Source: TK10-74A sp965217625
GTDB taxonomy: Bacteria > Chloroflexota > Dehalococcoidia > Bin125
DNA: 64,000 nucleotides
Assembly (NCBI GenBank): GCA_965217625.1
Contig: OZ244557.1
Span: 2,604,001-2,668,000, forward strand
Reading direction: 5' to 3'
Made by a program: the position numbers and the translations under genes
The notes under the pieces: model-generated
The model's input: the letters and a program-made list of their open reading frames with translations, nothing else
What the model was told of the DNA's origin: nothing
Databases searched by the model: none
Part shown: positions 51,940-61,106 of the stretch, in pieces
Position numbering within the stretch: the stretch's first letter is position 1
Layout of the letters: each line of letters starts with the position of its first letter

Positions 51940-54932
51940 GCGGACGGCGGCGGCGCGCGCAGGGCGTCGGCCAGCCATTCGGCGCTGTGGCGCGGCCGGC
52001 GGTCGCTGAACTGCTCGATCTGCTGGCGGCAGGAGACGCCCGTGATCGCGACGCCCGTGTCCGCGGGCGCGGTGTCGAGGGCGGGGAACAGCCGCTCGGC
52101 CCCCATGCGGCGCGAGATGTCGTAGTGCTCGGCCTCGAAGCCGAAGGAGCCGGCCATGCCGCAGCAGGCGGCGTCGATGAGTTGCGGCCGGTAGCCCGCG
52201 ACCGAGAGCGCGCGCATCGTGGCGGTCATGCCCGCCACCGCCTTCTGATGGCAGTGGCCGTGCACCAGCAGCGCCCGGTCGGCGGGCCGGAAGCACTCCA
52301 CGACCTGGGGGTCGTCGGCCAGCGAGGCGACGAGCTCGTCCAGCAGGACGGCCCGATCGGCGACGAGCCGGGCGTCGGGGCCGGGGACCAGGTCGAGCCA
52401 CTCCTCGCGCAGCGTCAGCAGGCACGACGGCTCGGTCCCGACGATCGGCAGGCCGCGGGCCGCGAGCGGGCGCAGCGCGTCGACGTTGCGGCGCGCCCAG
52501 TCGCGGGCCAGGGGCAGCTGCCCGCGTGAGATCGCGGGGCGGCCGCAGCAGGCCCGCCCCGCGACGCGTCGCACGCGATAGCCCAGCGCTTCCAGCACCG
52601 CCGTCGCCGCGACGCCCACCTCGGGGTGGAAGTAGTCGGTGAAGCTGTCGTGGAAGAGGACCGCCTCGCCGCGCGGCGCGGGGCCATCGGGCGCGGTGCG
52701 GGCGTCGAACCAGCGCGGGAAGGTCTGGCGGGCGAAGCGCGGCAGCTGGCGGTCGCGATGCACGCCGCCCCAGCGATGCAGCAGCGCCCGCGCCGGCCGC
52801 AGCGTCGCGAGGCGATTGGCCAGCGGCGCGGCGCGGCTGCCCCAGCGGCCCAGCGTACTGACGCGGGCGAAGGCGCGGTCGCGCAGCGGGACGCCGTGCT
52901 CGGCGTAGCGCTGACTGAGCACCTCGTACTTGATCTTCGCCATGTCGACGCCGGACGGGCACTCGGCCTTGCAGGCCTTGCACTCGACGCACAGGTCCAG
53001 CGCCTCGGCGATGCGGTCGCCGGTCATGTCGGCGGCGGGCAGGCCGCCGTTGAGCGTCTGGCGCAGCAGGTTGGCCCGGCCGCGCGTCGAGTGCTCCTCG
53101 TCGCGGGTGACCATGAAGGAGGGGCACATCGCGCCGTCGAACTTGCGGCAGGCACCCTGCCCGTTGCACTGCTCCAGCGCCCCGGCGAGGCCGCCGTCAG
53201 CGCCGAAGTCGAGCACGGTGGCGGGCGTCTCGTTGACGGTCTCCGGCCCCAGACGCAGGTTGTCCTCGAAGGGCGGCGTGTCGATGATCTTGCCGGGGTT
53301 GAGCAGCCCCTGGGGGTCGAAGGCCCGCTTGAGGTCGCGGAAGGCCCCGATCAGCGCCGGGCCGAACAGCCGCTCCATGAACACGCCCCGCACGATGCCG
53401 TCGCCGTGTTCGCCGCTGAGGCTGCCGCCGAACTCGACGACGAGGTCGGCGATCTGCGATGCGATCCCGGCCGTCATCGCCAGGCCGTCGTGTTGCTTGA
53501 GGTTGACCTCCGGGCGGATGTGCAGGCAGCCCTCGCCGGCGTGGCCGTAGTAGCCGGCGCGCGCGCCGTGCGCCTCCACGATCGCGTCGAAGCGGGCCAC
53601 GAAGGCGGCCAGCTTCTCCGGCGCGACGGCCGTGTCCTCGACGAAGGCGACCGGCTTGGCGTCGCCCTTGACGCTCATCAGCAGGCCCAGCCCGGCGGTG
53701 CGCAGCCGCCACATGGCGGCCTGCTCGGCTGCGTCGGTGGTCGTGACGGTGGTGGCGCAGAGGCCCCGCGCGGCGAGGTCGGCCGTCAGCGCGTCGAGCC
53801 GCTCCCGCACCGCGGCGGCGTCGTCGCCGTAGAACTCCACGACCAGCAGCGCGCCCGGGTCGCCGCGGACGAACGCCGCCAGCGGCGCGAGGCCGGGATG
53901 CGCGCGGCAGCGCTCGATGATGGTCGAGCCGATCAACTCCGCCGCCGACGGGCGGTGCGCCAGCACCGGCATCACCGCCTCCGCCGCGGCGACCACGGAG
54001 TCGAAGTGGAGTGCGGCCAGGCCGGTGAACGCCGGCGTCGGCACGAGGCGCACGGTCGCCTCCGTCGCGACGGCGAGCGTGCCCTCGGAGCCGACGATCA
54101 GGGGCACGAGGTTGCCGGGATCGCGCAGCACGGCGTCGAGGTTGTAGCCCGACACCCGGCGCGGGATGTCGGGAAAGCGCCGCCCGATCTCCTCGGCGTG
54201 GGCCGTGGCCAGAACGTCGGTGGCGCGGTAGATCGCGCCTTCGAGGTCCGACTGCGCGCGCTTCTCGGCGAGCGCGGCGGCGTCGAGCGGCTCGAACATC
54301 GCGAGCGAGCCGTCGGCCAGCACGGCCTCGATCGCGATGACGTTGTCGGCCGTCTTGCCGTAGAGGCCCGAGTGCGCCCCGCAGGAGTTGTTGCCGATGC
54401 CGCCGCCGATCGTCGCGCGGTTCGCGGTGGAGGGATCGACGGGGTAGTGCAGGCCGTGCTCGCGGGCGGCGGCGCCCAGCTGCGTCAGCACGACGCCGGG
54501 CTGCACGCGGGCCGTGCGCGCCTCGGGGTCGATCGAGAGCACGCGGCCCATGTGGGGGGTGAAGTCGAGCACGATGGCGTGATTCACGCCCTGCCCCGCC
54601 AGGCTGGTGCCGCCGCCGCGCGGCAGCACCGCGACCCCGTGCCGCCCCGCGACGCGCAGCGCGTGCTGCACGTCGGCCGCCGAGCGCGGGAAGACGATGG
54701 CGACGGGCTCCATCTCGTAGATCGAGGCGTCGGTGGCGTAGAGCAGGCGGTCGGCGCGCTCGGCGCGAACGTCGTCCGCGCCGCCGCTGAGGCCGCCGGC
54801 CAGCTCCGCCGCGACGGCGCGCAGCGCGGCGCCGTCGCCGTCGAGCAGGGCCAGCGCCGATCGCACGGCGTCGTGCGGGCTGTCGCTCGCGCCGCGCAGC
54901 ACGGGCCGTCGTGGCGAGGCGGAGAGGGTCAT
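51936..54932 (-). CDS. FAD-linked oxidase fused to Fe-S domain (D-lactate/glycolate dehydrogenase-like)
   Basis: A 998-residue fusion of a GlcD-like and a GlpC-like protein. The FAD-binding type 4 domain has PRGGGTSLAGQG (about 101-112) and NNSCGAHSG. The FAD-oxidase C domain follows with GYYGHAGEGCLHIRP. An Fe-S region holds CVECKACKAECPSG, and two cysteine-rich CCG motifs lie at RACCGRP and AACCGMAGS. It would oxidise a D-2-hydroxyacid and pass electrons to the membrane chain. Substrate unknown. Confidence 0.9.
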   Translation of the reverse strand: MTLSASPRRPVLRGASDSPHDAVRSALALLDGDGAALRAVAAELAGGLSGGADDVRAERADRLLYATDASIYEMEPVAIVFPRSAADVQHALRVAGRHGVAVLPRGGGTSLAGQGVNHAIVLDFTPHMGRVLSIDPEARTARVQPGVVLTQLGAAAREHGLHYPVDPSTANRATIGGGIGNNSCGAHSGLYGKTADNVIAIEAVLADGSLAMFEPLDAAALAEKRAQSDLEGAIYRATDVLATAHAEEIGRRFPDIPRRVSGYNLDAVLRDPGNLVPLIVGSEGTLAVATEATVRLVPTPAFTGLAALHFDSVVAAAEAVMPVLAHRPSAAELIGSTIIERCRAHPGLAPLAAFVRGDPGALLVVEFYGDDAAAVRERLDALTADLAARGLCATTVTTTDAAEQAAMWRLRTAGLGLLMSVKGDAKPVAFVEDTAVAPEKLAAFVARFDAIVEAHGARAGYYGHAGEGCLHIRPEVNLKQHDGLAMTAGIASQIADLVVEFGGSLSGEHGDGIVRGVFMERLFGPALIGAFRDLKRAFDPQGLLNPGKIIDTPPFEDNLRLGPETVNETPATVLDFGADGGLAGALEQCNGQGACRKFDGAMCPSFMVTRDEEHSTRGRANLLRQTLNGGLPAADMTGDRIAEALDLCVECKACKAECPSGVDMAKIKYEVLSQRYAEHGVPLRDRAFARVSTLGRWGSRAAPLANRLATLRPARALLHRWGGVHRDRQLPRFARQTFPRWFDARTAPDGPAPRGEAVLFHDSFTDYFHPEVGVAATAVLEALGYRVRRVAGRACCGRPAISRGQLPLARDWARRNVDALRPLAARGLPIVGTEPSCLLTLREEWLDLVPGPDARLVADRAVLLDELVASLADDPQVVECFRPADRALLVHGHCHQKAVAGMTATMRALSVAGYRPQLIDAACCGMAGSFGFEAEHYDISRRMGAERLFPALDTAPADTGVAITGVSCRQQIEQFSDRRPRHSAEWLADALRAPPPSA

Positions 54933-55060
54933 CGAGACGGGCCTCCTCGCGCAGCGGAATCGCCGCCTGCTGGCTGCTCACGGTACGCGGTCGCCGGGCT
55001 CCCGGCCTACTGCCGCGGCGGCAGCGGACCAGCGCCGACGCTGCCGCTATCCTCGCTGTC

Positions 55061-56041
55061 GTGCGATTCATCATCTACGGCGCGGGCGGTGTCGGCGGGA
55101 CCATCGGGGCGCGGCTGTTTCGCAGCGGCCACGACGTGCTGCTGATCGCGCGCGGCGCCCATCTGGCCGCGATCCAGGCCGGCGGGCTGCGCTTCGCCTC
55201 CCCGGCGCTCGACGAGACGCTGCCAATCCCGGCCGTCGGTCATCCGGCGGAGGCGGGCCTGCGCGACGGCGACGTCGTGGTGCTGTGCATGAAGAGCCAG
55301 CACACGGAGTCGGCGCTGCGCGATCTGGCGTCGGCGGTGCCGTCCGCGCTGGGGCAGGCGCTGCCCGTCGTGTGCTGTCAGAACGGCGTCGCCAACGAGC
55401 GGGCCGCGCTGCGACGCTTCCAGCACGTCTACGGGATGGTCGTCTGGCTGCCGGCCGAGCACCTGCGGCCGGGCGAGGTCGTGACGTTCGCCGAGGCGCC
55501 GGGCGGGATGCTGGACGCGGGCCGCTACCCGAGCGGCGTCGACGCGACGATCAGCGAGGTCACGGCGGCGCTGAGCCGTGCGGGCTTCACGTCCGGGCCC
55601 GATCCGGCGATCATGCGTCAGAAGTACGCCAAGCTGCTGGGCAATCTCAGCAACGCGGTCAACGCCGCGGCGGGCGAGGCCCCGGCCGACCTCGCGCGCG
55701 TGATGCGCGAGGAGGCGCTGGCCTGCTACGGGGCGGCCGGCATCGACTGCGCGGGCGTCGAGGAGACGCGGGCGCGCCGGCGCACGGCCGTGAGCGACGG
55801 CGACGTGCCGGGCTTCGATCGCCACGGGGGCTCGTCGCTACAGAGCGTGCTGCGCGGCACGGGCAACATCGAGGCCGACTACCTGAACGGCGAGATCGTG
55901 CAGCTGGGCCGGCTGCACGGCGTGCCGACGCCCGCCAACGCCGTCGCCCAGGAGGCCGGCAACCAGATGGTGCGCGAGGGCCTCAGCGTGGGCGCGATCC
56001 CGGTGGCGGAACTATGGCGCCGGATCGAGGGGATGTCGTAG
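55061..56041 (+). CDS. ketopantoate reductase family protein
   Basis: A 326-residue NADPH-dependent reductase. GAGGVGGTIGARL is the N-terminal cofactor motif, CQNGVANE the middle loop, and Lys in MRQKYAKLLGNLSNAVNA the catalytic lysine of the family. GTG55061 begins the Rossmann strand directly. Many members are not true PanE enzymes, so pantothenate synthesis is only one option. Divergent from the FAD/Fe-S gene. Confidence 0.85.
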   Translation: MRFIIYGAGGVGGTIGARLFRSGHDVLLIARGAHLAAIQAGGLRFASPALDETLPIPAVGHPAEAGLRDGDVVVLCMKSQHTESALRDLASAVPSALGQALPVVCCQNGVANERAALRRFQHVYGMVVWLPAEHLRPGEVVTFAEAPGGMLDAGRYPSGVDATISEVTAALSRAGFTSGPDPAIMRQKYAKLLGNLSNAVNAAAGEAPADLARVMREEALACYGAAGIDCAGVEETRARRRTAVSDGDVPGFDRHGGSSLQSVLRGTGNIEADYLNGEIVQLGRLHGVPTPANAVAQEAGNQMVREGLSVGAIPVAELWRRIEGMS

Positions 56042-56052
56042 GCAGTGGGGGC

Positions 56053-56544
56053 CTAGTCAGCCTCGGGGTCGGATTCCGATTCGGCTTCGGGTGCCTGGTC
56101 GCCGCGGACCCGCTCGCGGGCCGCGCCGGCGGCCTCGCCGGCGGCATCCATGCCCTTCTCGGCCGCTTGCCGTGCCGTGTGGGCGGCCTCGCCGGCGACA
56201 TCCATGCCCTTCTCGGCCGCCTGCCTCGCCGTGGCGGCGGCTTCGCCGGCGACATCCATGCCCTTCTCGGCCGCCTCCCGGGCCTTGCCCGCCATCTCCT
56301 CCGCGACATCCATGCCCTTCTCGGCGGCCTCCCGCGCCACGCCCGCCATCTCCTCCGCGACGTCCAGGCCCTTCCCGGCGGCCTCCCGCGCCACGCCCGC
56401 CATCTCCTCCGCGACGTCCAGGCCCTTCCCGGCGGCCTCCCGCGCCACGCCCACCATCTCCTCCGCGACGCCGGCGCCTTTCCCGGCCGCTTCCTTGGCC
56501 GCGCCCTTGCCCAACATGCCCCTGAGTATGTCGATGAGTTTCAT
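56053..56544 (-). CDS. LEA-like amphipathic repeat protein
   Basis: A 163-residue low-complexity helical protein. After a short N-terminus (MKLIDILRGMLGKGA) come seven consecutive 18-residue repeats (20-145) of the form AGKGLDVAEEMAGVAREA, then an acidic tail of Glu, Asp and Ser. An 18-residue period gives five alpha-helical turns, so each repeat presents the same face, as in LEA or apolipoprotein helices. A membrane or desiccation/stress-protective role is inferred. No family name can be given firmly. Confidence 0.7.
   Translation of the reverse strand: MKLIDILRGMLGKGAAKEAAGKGAGVAEEMVGVAREAAGKGLDVAEEMAGVAREAAGKGLDVAEEMAGVAREAAEKGMDVAEEMAGKAREAAEKGMDVAGEAAATARQAAEKGMDVAGEAAHTARQAAEKGMDAAGEAAGAARERVRGDQAPEAESESDPEAD
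56110..56487 (-). repeat. seven tandem 54-base coding repeats
   Basis: Each 54-base unit encodes one 18-residue helix repeat. The last units (plus-strand left end) have diverged from AGKGLDVAEEM to AEKGMDVAGEA. Identical stretches such as GACGTCCAGGCCCTTCCCGG on the plus strand show recent unit duplication. Confidence 0.75.
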
Positions 56545-56691
56545 CGCGGTCCCGCTTTCTTATCTGACAGTCTTCGTCCGATCCGGACGGTTCTTGATCT
56601 CAGGGTATGCCGAGCGGTGCGGCGCATCAATGCGGGCGACGCCCGTCGCGAGACAGGGCCGCGACGCCACCCGCCCTGCGCGACCCCGGAA

Positions 56692-57945
56692 TCACTCCGC
56701 CGCGTAGACCTCGATCTCGACGGCGCCGGTGTTGCCGGCGCTCGTCTCGACGGCCTCGAAGCGGAGGCGCCGGGTCGTGAAGTCGACGTCGAAGTAGGAC
56801 ATGTCGGCGGGGCCGGCGAGCGCGAAGGGGCCGTGCGTCGTCCCGTCGTCGCTGACGACCTGGAAGCTGCGGATCTCGGCCGACGTGCCCATCGTGCGGG
56901 TCCAGAAGCCGATCCGCACGACCGCTGCCGGCTCGGCCAGCTCGATCTCGATCCAGGCGTCGTCGCCGTCGCCGTCCGACGACCACTGCGTGGTGGGGTC
57001 GCCGTCGATGGCGCCCTCGCCGCCCCAGGGCTCGTCCAGCGCCGCGCCGCCGAAGGCGGAACTGACGGCGACGACGCGCGCCCCGTTGTCGAGCGAGGCG
57101 AGGTTGGCCTCCGGGTCCGCCCCGTCGTCGTCGCCGCCGAAGCGGGCGGCCGACGCGAAGGGCTGCCCGGCGTCGACCAGGAAGAGGGAGAGGAAGACGC
57201 CGTCCTCGTCGTAGGGGTTGCGCTTCTGGACCTGCACGCCGGGGCCGATGCTCTCGGTCGTGCCGACGCCGACGCCGGGCGCCTGCTTGAACGCGTTCTG
57301 GTAGTCGATGCGGCCGGCCGTCACGACGATGAACTCGGGGCCGGGATGCGTGTGCACGATGGTCTGCCCGCCGGGCGGCACGGTGACGATCGCCATCACG
57401 GCCAGGGGCAGCGGCGGGATGTCCTGTAAGGGGTCGCTGCGCCAGGCGAAGGCTGCGGCGGGGGCGTAGTCCGGGGCGTCCCCGTCGCTGGGTGGACGCA
57501 GGCGGATGTCCCAGACCGTCGCGGGGCCGTCGCGGGCACGCAGGTCGAAGGGCACGCCCGCGTTGACCAGCACGCCCTCCTCGGGGCCGAGGTCGCGCTC
57601 CTGCTCCCCCCACTCGACGCCGACGCGGCCGTCGACCACGTAGAGGAAGCCCGCGGCGCCGCTCCCTTCGACCGCGTCGCCCTCGCCGAGCTCGATGGTG
57701 AAGGCCGTCCAGGCGACGGTCGTGCCGGGCTGGGCGTCGAGCAGGCCCTGCGCGACGGGCGTGGTAGTGGACTGGTCGCCGAGCGCGCCGCCCCCCATCG
57801 ACAGCGCGCCCGCGCCGGCCTCCGGGGCCGGGCTCGCGTCGCCGGCGTCGCCGCCGCAGGCGACGAGCGCGAGGGCCGTCGCGAGCAGCAGCAGGCGCAA
57901 CGCGGTGTGCCCACCGGTGCGGCGCATGTTCGAGCGCAGGGGCAT
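56692..57945 (-). CDS. lipoprotein with bicupin and F5/8-type C (discoidin) domains
   Basis: A 417-residue exported lipoprotein. The signal peptide ends in lipobox LVAC with Cys30. Residues about 55-145 and 148-235 look like two cupin barrels; the second has metal-ligand HTHPGPEF. Residues about 275-417 form a discoidin-like domain (ALDEPWGGEGAIDGDPTTQW is its typical start). It may bind a carbohydrate surface while the cupin performs redox or isomerase chemistry. ATG57945 has GAGAGG upstream. Confidence 0.8.
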   Translation of the reverse strand: MPLRSNMRRTGGHTALRLLLLATALALVACGGDAGDASPAPEAGAGALSMGGGALGDQSTTTPVAQGLLDAQPGTTVAWTAFTIELGEGDAVEGSGAAGFLYVVDGRVGVEWGEQERDLGPEEGVLVNAGVPFDLRARDGPATVWDIRLRPPSDGDAPDYAPAAAFAWRSDPLQDIPPLPLAVMAIVTVPPGGQTIVHTHPGPEFIVVTAGRIDYQNAFKQAPGVGVGTTESIGPGVQVQKRNPYDEDGVFLSLFLVDAGQPFASAARFGGDDDGADPEANLASLDNGARVVAVSSAFGGAALDEPWGGEGAIDGDPTTQWSSDGDGDDAWIEIELAEPAAVVRIGFWTRTMGTSAEIRSFQVVSDDGTTHGPFALAGPADMSYFDVDFTTRRLRFEAVETSAGNTGAVEIEVYAAE

Positions 57946-58101
57946 CGCGGCGCCTCTCGTGTGACGTCATCGGGCGACGCCATCGGCTCCAGCGTAGCCA
58001 GTGCTCCGCAGGGACCGCAGGTGGGCCGGGATGTTGGCTCCCCCATCGCGCCAGCGACGCCGCGCGCCTAGTCTTCGCACGAAGCCAATGGAGGGGCCCG
58101 C

Positions 58102-59040
58102 ATGACCTACGAGGACATCAAGTACGAGACCGACGGACGGCTGGCGTTCATCACGCTGAACCGGCCCGAGAAGCTGAACGCGCTCAGCAACAACCTGCGC
58201 GGCGAGATGATCCACGCCATGAAGGAGGCGGAGGCGACGACGGAGGTGGGCGTGATCATCCTGCGGGCCGCGGGACGGGCGTTCAGCGCGGGCTACGACC
58301 TGACGTCGCGGGCGGCGCGGCCCGACAGCCCGTACGTGCATCCGCGCTCGCTGCTGCCCGACTCGGGCTCGACGCACCCCGGCCCGATGGAGTGGGCGCG
58401 GCACGTCGTGGCGACGAACTGGGTGATCTGGGAGCTGGCCAAGCCGGTCGTCGCGCAGGTCCAGGGCTACTGCCTGGCCGGGGGCACCGAGCTGGCCAGC
58501 ATCTGCGACTTCCGCATCGTGGCGGAGAACGCGCAGATCGGGTATCCGCCGGTGCGCGCCATGACGTCGGTGGACATGGTCTGGGCGCCCTGGCACCTGC
58601 CGATGGCGAAGGCGCGCGAGTTCGCCTACGTGGGCGACAGCTTCAGCGGCCGCAAGATGGAGGAGCTGGGCTGGGCGAACTACGCCGTCCAGCCCGACGA
58701 TCTGGCGTCGTTCACGGAGACGTTCGCGCGTCGCATGGCGCACATCGACAACGACATGCTGATGTACAGCAAGCGCGCGGTGAACCGGCAGTACGAGGTG
58801 ATGGGCATCCGCACGGGGCTGTGGTCGGGGACGGAGATCCAGGCGCTCAGCAGCTACCGCCCGGCCGGCTCCGAGTTCAGCACGCGCGTCAAGGAGGAGG
58901 GGCTGAAGGCCGCGCTGGAGTGGCGCGACGGCCCCTTCCGCGATTTCCGCGGCGCCTACGCGTCGGCGCCGAAGGACCGCCCGCTGGCGGGCAGCGACGG
59001 CGGCGGCGGCGCGAGCAGTGACCGCTACGGATCGACCTAG
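58102..59040 (+). CDS. enoyl-CoA hydratase/isomerase family protein
   Basis: A 312-residue crotonase-fold enzyme. LNRPEKLNALSNNLR starts the fold; RAFSAGYDLTSRAA and VQGYCLAGGTELAS give the oxyanion hole. An insertion after the first motif (about 75-100, HPRSLLPDSGSTH) and a C-terminal tail make it longer than usual. Followed by an SDR after 16 bases, likely one operon with the third enolase-superfamily gene. Confidence 0.9.
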   Translation: MTYEDIKYETDGRLAFITLNRPEKLNALSNNLRGEMIHAMKEAEATTEVGVIILRAAGRAFSAGYDLTSRAARPDSPYVHPRSLLPDSGSTHPGPMEWARHVVATNWVIWELAKPVVAQVQGYCLAGGTELASICDFRIVAENAQIGYPPVRAMTSVDMVWAPWHLPMAKAREFAYVGDSFSGRKMEELGWANYAVQPDDLASFTETFARRMAHIDNDMLMYSKRAVNRQYEVMGIRTGLWSGTEIQALSSYRPAGSEFSTRVKEEGLKAALEWRDGPFRDFRGAYASAPKDRPLAGSDGGGGASSDRYGST

Positions 59041-59056
59041 CGGGGGGAGCAGCGAG

Positions 59057-59812
59057 ATGAAACTGGCAGGCAAAGTCGCGCTCGTCACGGGCGGGTCGGG
59101 CGACATCGGCGGGGCGATCGCGCGGCGGCTGGGGGCGGCGGGGGCGCACGTCATCGTCACCTACGTGGGGCAGGCGGGGTTCGCCGCCGTGGCCGCGGCC
59201 GACATCGAAGCGAGCGGCGGCACGGCGGCCACGATGCAGCTCGATCAGCGCGACCCGGCCGCGATCGAGGCGTGCATGGCGTCGGTCGCCGAGGACCCGG
59301 GGCGGCTCGACATCCTGGTCAACAACGCGGCCTGGAACATCGGCATCCCCTTCCCCGACCTGGCGGCGCTGACGCCCGACCTGTGGGACCGGGTGCTGGA
59401 GACCAACCTGCGCGCGCCGTTCCTGCTGGCGCGGGCGGGGGCGGCGCTGCTCAAGGCCGGCGGCGGCGGCCACATCGTCAACATCTCCTCGGCGGGGGGC
59501 ATCGCGCCGGGCAGCAGCAGCATCGCCTACTCGTCGAGCAAGGCGGGGCTCAACCACCTGACGCGCTGCCTCGCGGTCGCGATGGCGCCGGAGGTGGCGG
59601 TGAACTGCATCGCGCCGGGGCTGGTCGAGGACACGCGCATGGCGAAGCGGCTGCCCCACGCCGTCGCCGAGGGGGCGCGCAGGCAGGCCGTCCTGGGCCG
59701 CGTGGGGCAGCTGGAGGACATCGCGGAGCAGGTCTACACCTACGTCACCTCGACATCGGTGAGCGGGCAGGTGATGGTCATCGACGGGGGCATGCCGGCG
59801 GTGATGCGGTAG
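59057..59812 (+). CDS. short-chain dehydrogenase/reductase (FabG-like)
   Basis: A 251-residue classical SDR. TGGSGDIG (10-17), NNAA, catalytic Ser in NISSAGG and YSSSK are all present, and the C-terminus SGQVMVIDGG is typical. ATG59057 has GGGGAG upstream. Second in the run hydratase, SDR, enolase-superfamily enzyme. Confidence 0.92.
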   Translation: MKLAGKVALVTGGSGDIGGAIARRLGAAGAHVIVTYVGQAGFAAVAAADIEASGGTAATMQLDQRDPAAIEACMASVAEDPGRLDILVNNAAWNIGIPFPDLAALTPDLWDRVLETNLRAPFLLARAGAALLKAGGGGHIVNISSAGGIAPGSSSIAYSSSKAGLNHLTRCLAVAMAPEVAVNCIAPGLVEDTRMAKRLPHAVAEGARRQAVLGRVGQLEDIAEQVYTYVTSTSVSGQVMVIDGGMPAVMR

Positions 59813-59857
59813 CGCCGCCCGGTCGGGGACTGGGGCGCGGCGAAAGGACACAAGCCA

Positions 59858-61078
59858 ATGAAGATCACGGGCATTGAGACGTTCGTCGTCGACGCGGGCT
59901 GGCGGCCGTGGCAGTTCACCGCCGTCCGCACCGACGAGGGCATCACCGGCTACGGCGAGATGTCGAACACGCGCAACCCGTTCGGGGTCATCGGCACGGT
60001 CGGCGAATTCGAGCCGATCCTGCTGGGCCAGGATCCGCTGGCCGTCGAGCAGCGCTACCGGGACATGTACCGCATGGCCATCCAGAGCCCGGGCGGCATC
60101 GCGGCCAAGGCGATCGCCGGGGTCGAGCTGGCGCTGTGGGACATCAAGGGCAAGGCGCTGGGCGTGCCGGTGTACTCCCTGTTCGGCGGCCCCACGCGCG
60201 AGCGGCAGCAGGTCTATTGGTCGCACTGCGGCACCTCCCGCGCCGGTAACCATGCGCTGATCGGCGCGCCGCCCCTGCGCAGCCTCGACGACGTCCGCGC
60301 CCTGGGCGTCGAGGCGCACGAGCGGGGCTTCCGTGCGCTCAAGACCAACATCGTGTTCCCCGGCGACCCGGCGGCGGTCTACGGCCCCGGCTTCGGCGTG
60401 GGCGCCGGCACGACCGACCTCAACATCACGCCGTCCCTGCTGCGGCACATCGAGGAGTACATCGGCGCGTTCAAGGAGGGGGCCGGGCCCGACGTGGAGA
60501 TCGCGCTGGACCTCAACTTCAACTTCAAGCCGCTGGCGGCGCGGCAGATTTGCCAAGTGCTGGAGCCGCTCGACATGCTGTGGGTCGAGATCGACATGTA
60601 CGACCCGGAGGCCCTGGCCGAGGTGAAGAACTCGACCTCGGTGCCGATCACGTCGGGCGAGAACCTCATCGGGCTGCGCGAGTACCGGCCCTACTTCGAG
60701 GCCCGGTCGATGGACACCGTGATGATCGACGTGCCCTGGAACGGCTTCGCGCGCTCACGCGACGTCGCCATGGCGGCCGAGAGCTACGAGTTGAACGTCG
60801 CGCCGCACAACTACTACTCGCACCTGGCGTCGATGCACGGGCTGCACCTCTGCGCGACGGTGCCCAACGTGCGGATCATGGAGATCGACGTCGACGATGT
60901 GCCCTGGAAGGACGACCTGACCGGCGGTCCGCTGGAGATCACGAACGGCGAACTCGCGCTGCCGACCGCGCCGGGCTGGGGCGTCGACCTCGACGAGGAC
61001 GTGGCGCGCGCCCACGCCTGGGAGCCCGGGCGCGGTCCCGGCTACCGATGGGGCCGCCGCTGGGACGAGCCGCGCTGA
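59858..61078 (+). CDS. enolase-superfamily enzyme (mandelate racemase type)
   Basis: A 406-residue member. The capping domain is 1-125, with a barrel showing KTNIVFPG, IALDLNFNFKP (metal Asp/Asn), the ligand position LWVEIDMYDP in place of the more common WFEEP, ITSGENLIG and VAPHNYYSHL. GGIAAKAIAGVELALWDIKG is the usual linker. Start ATG59858. Third enolase-superfamily gene of the window; together with the adjacent SDR it suggests acid-sugar catabolism. Confidence 0.88.
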   Translation: MKITGIETFVVDAGWRPWQFTAVRTDEGITGYGEMSNTRNPFGVIGTVGEFEPILLGQDPLAVEQRYRDMYRMAIQSPGGIAAKAIAGVELALWDIKGKALGVPVYSLFGGPTRERQQVYWSHCGTSRAGNHALIGAPPLRSLDDVRALGVEAHERGFRALKTNIVFPGDPAAVYGPGFGVGAGTTDLNITPSLLRHIEEYIGAFKEGAGPDVEIALDLNFNFKPLAARQICQVLEPLDMLWVEIDMYDPEALAEVKNSTSVPITSGENLIGLREYRPYFEARSMDTVMIDVPWNGFARSRDVAMAAESYELNVAPHNYYSHLASMHGLHLCATVPNVRIMEIDVDDVPWKDDLTGGPLEITNGELALPTAPGWGVDLDEDVARAHAWEPGRGPGYRWGRRWDEPR

Positions 61079-61106
61079 CCCCGCCGCGCTACGGCGTCGG
61101 GCGACG

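Noticed and set aside
50083..53169. Upstream extension of the ThDP enzyme A frame to 1574 codons
   Set aside because: The extra part is antisense to ThDP enzyme B and off-frame to the FAD/Fe-S gene; the real enzyme starts at 50082 with a normal N-terminus.
56110..56487. CRISPR-like repeat array
   Set aside because: The 54-base units are contiguous, in frame and encode 18-residue helices, with no spacers.
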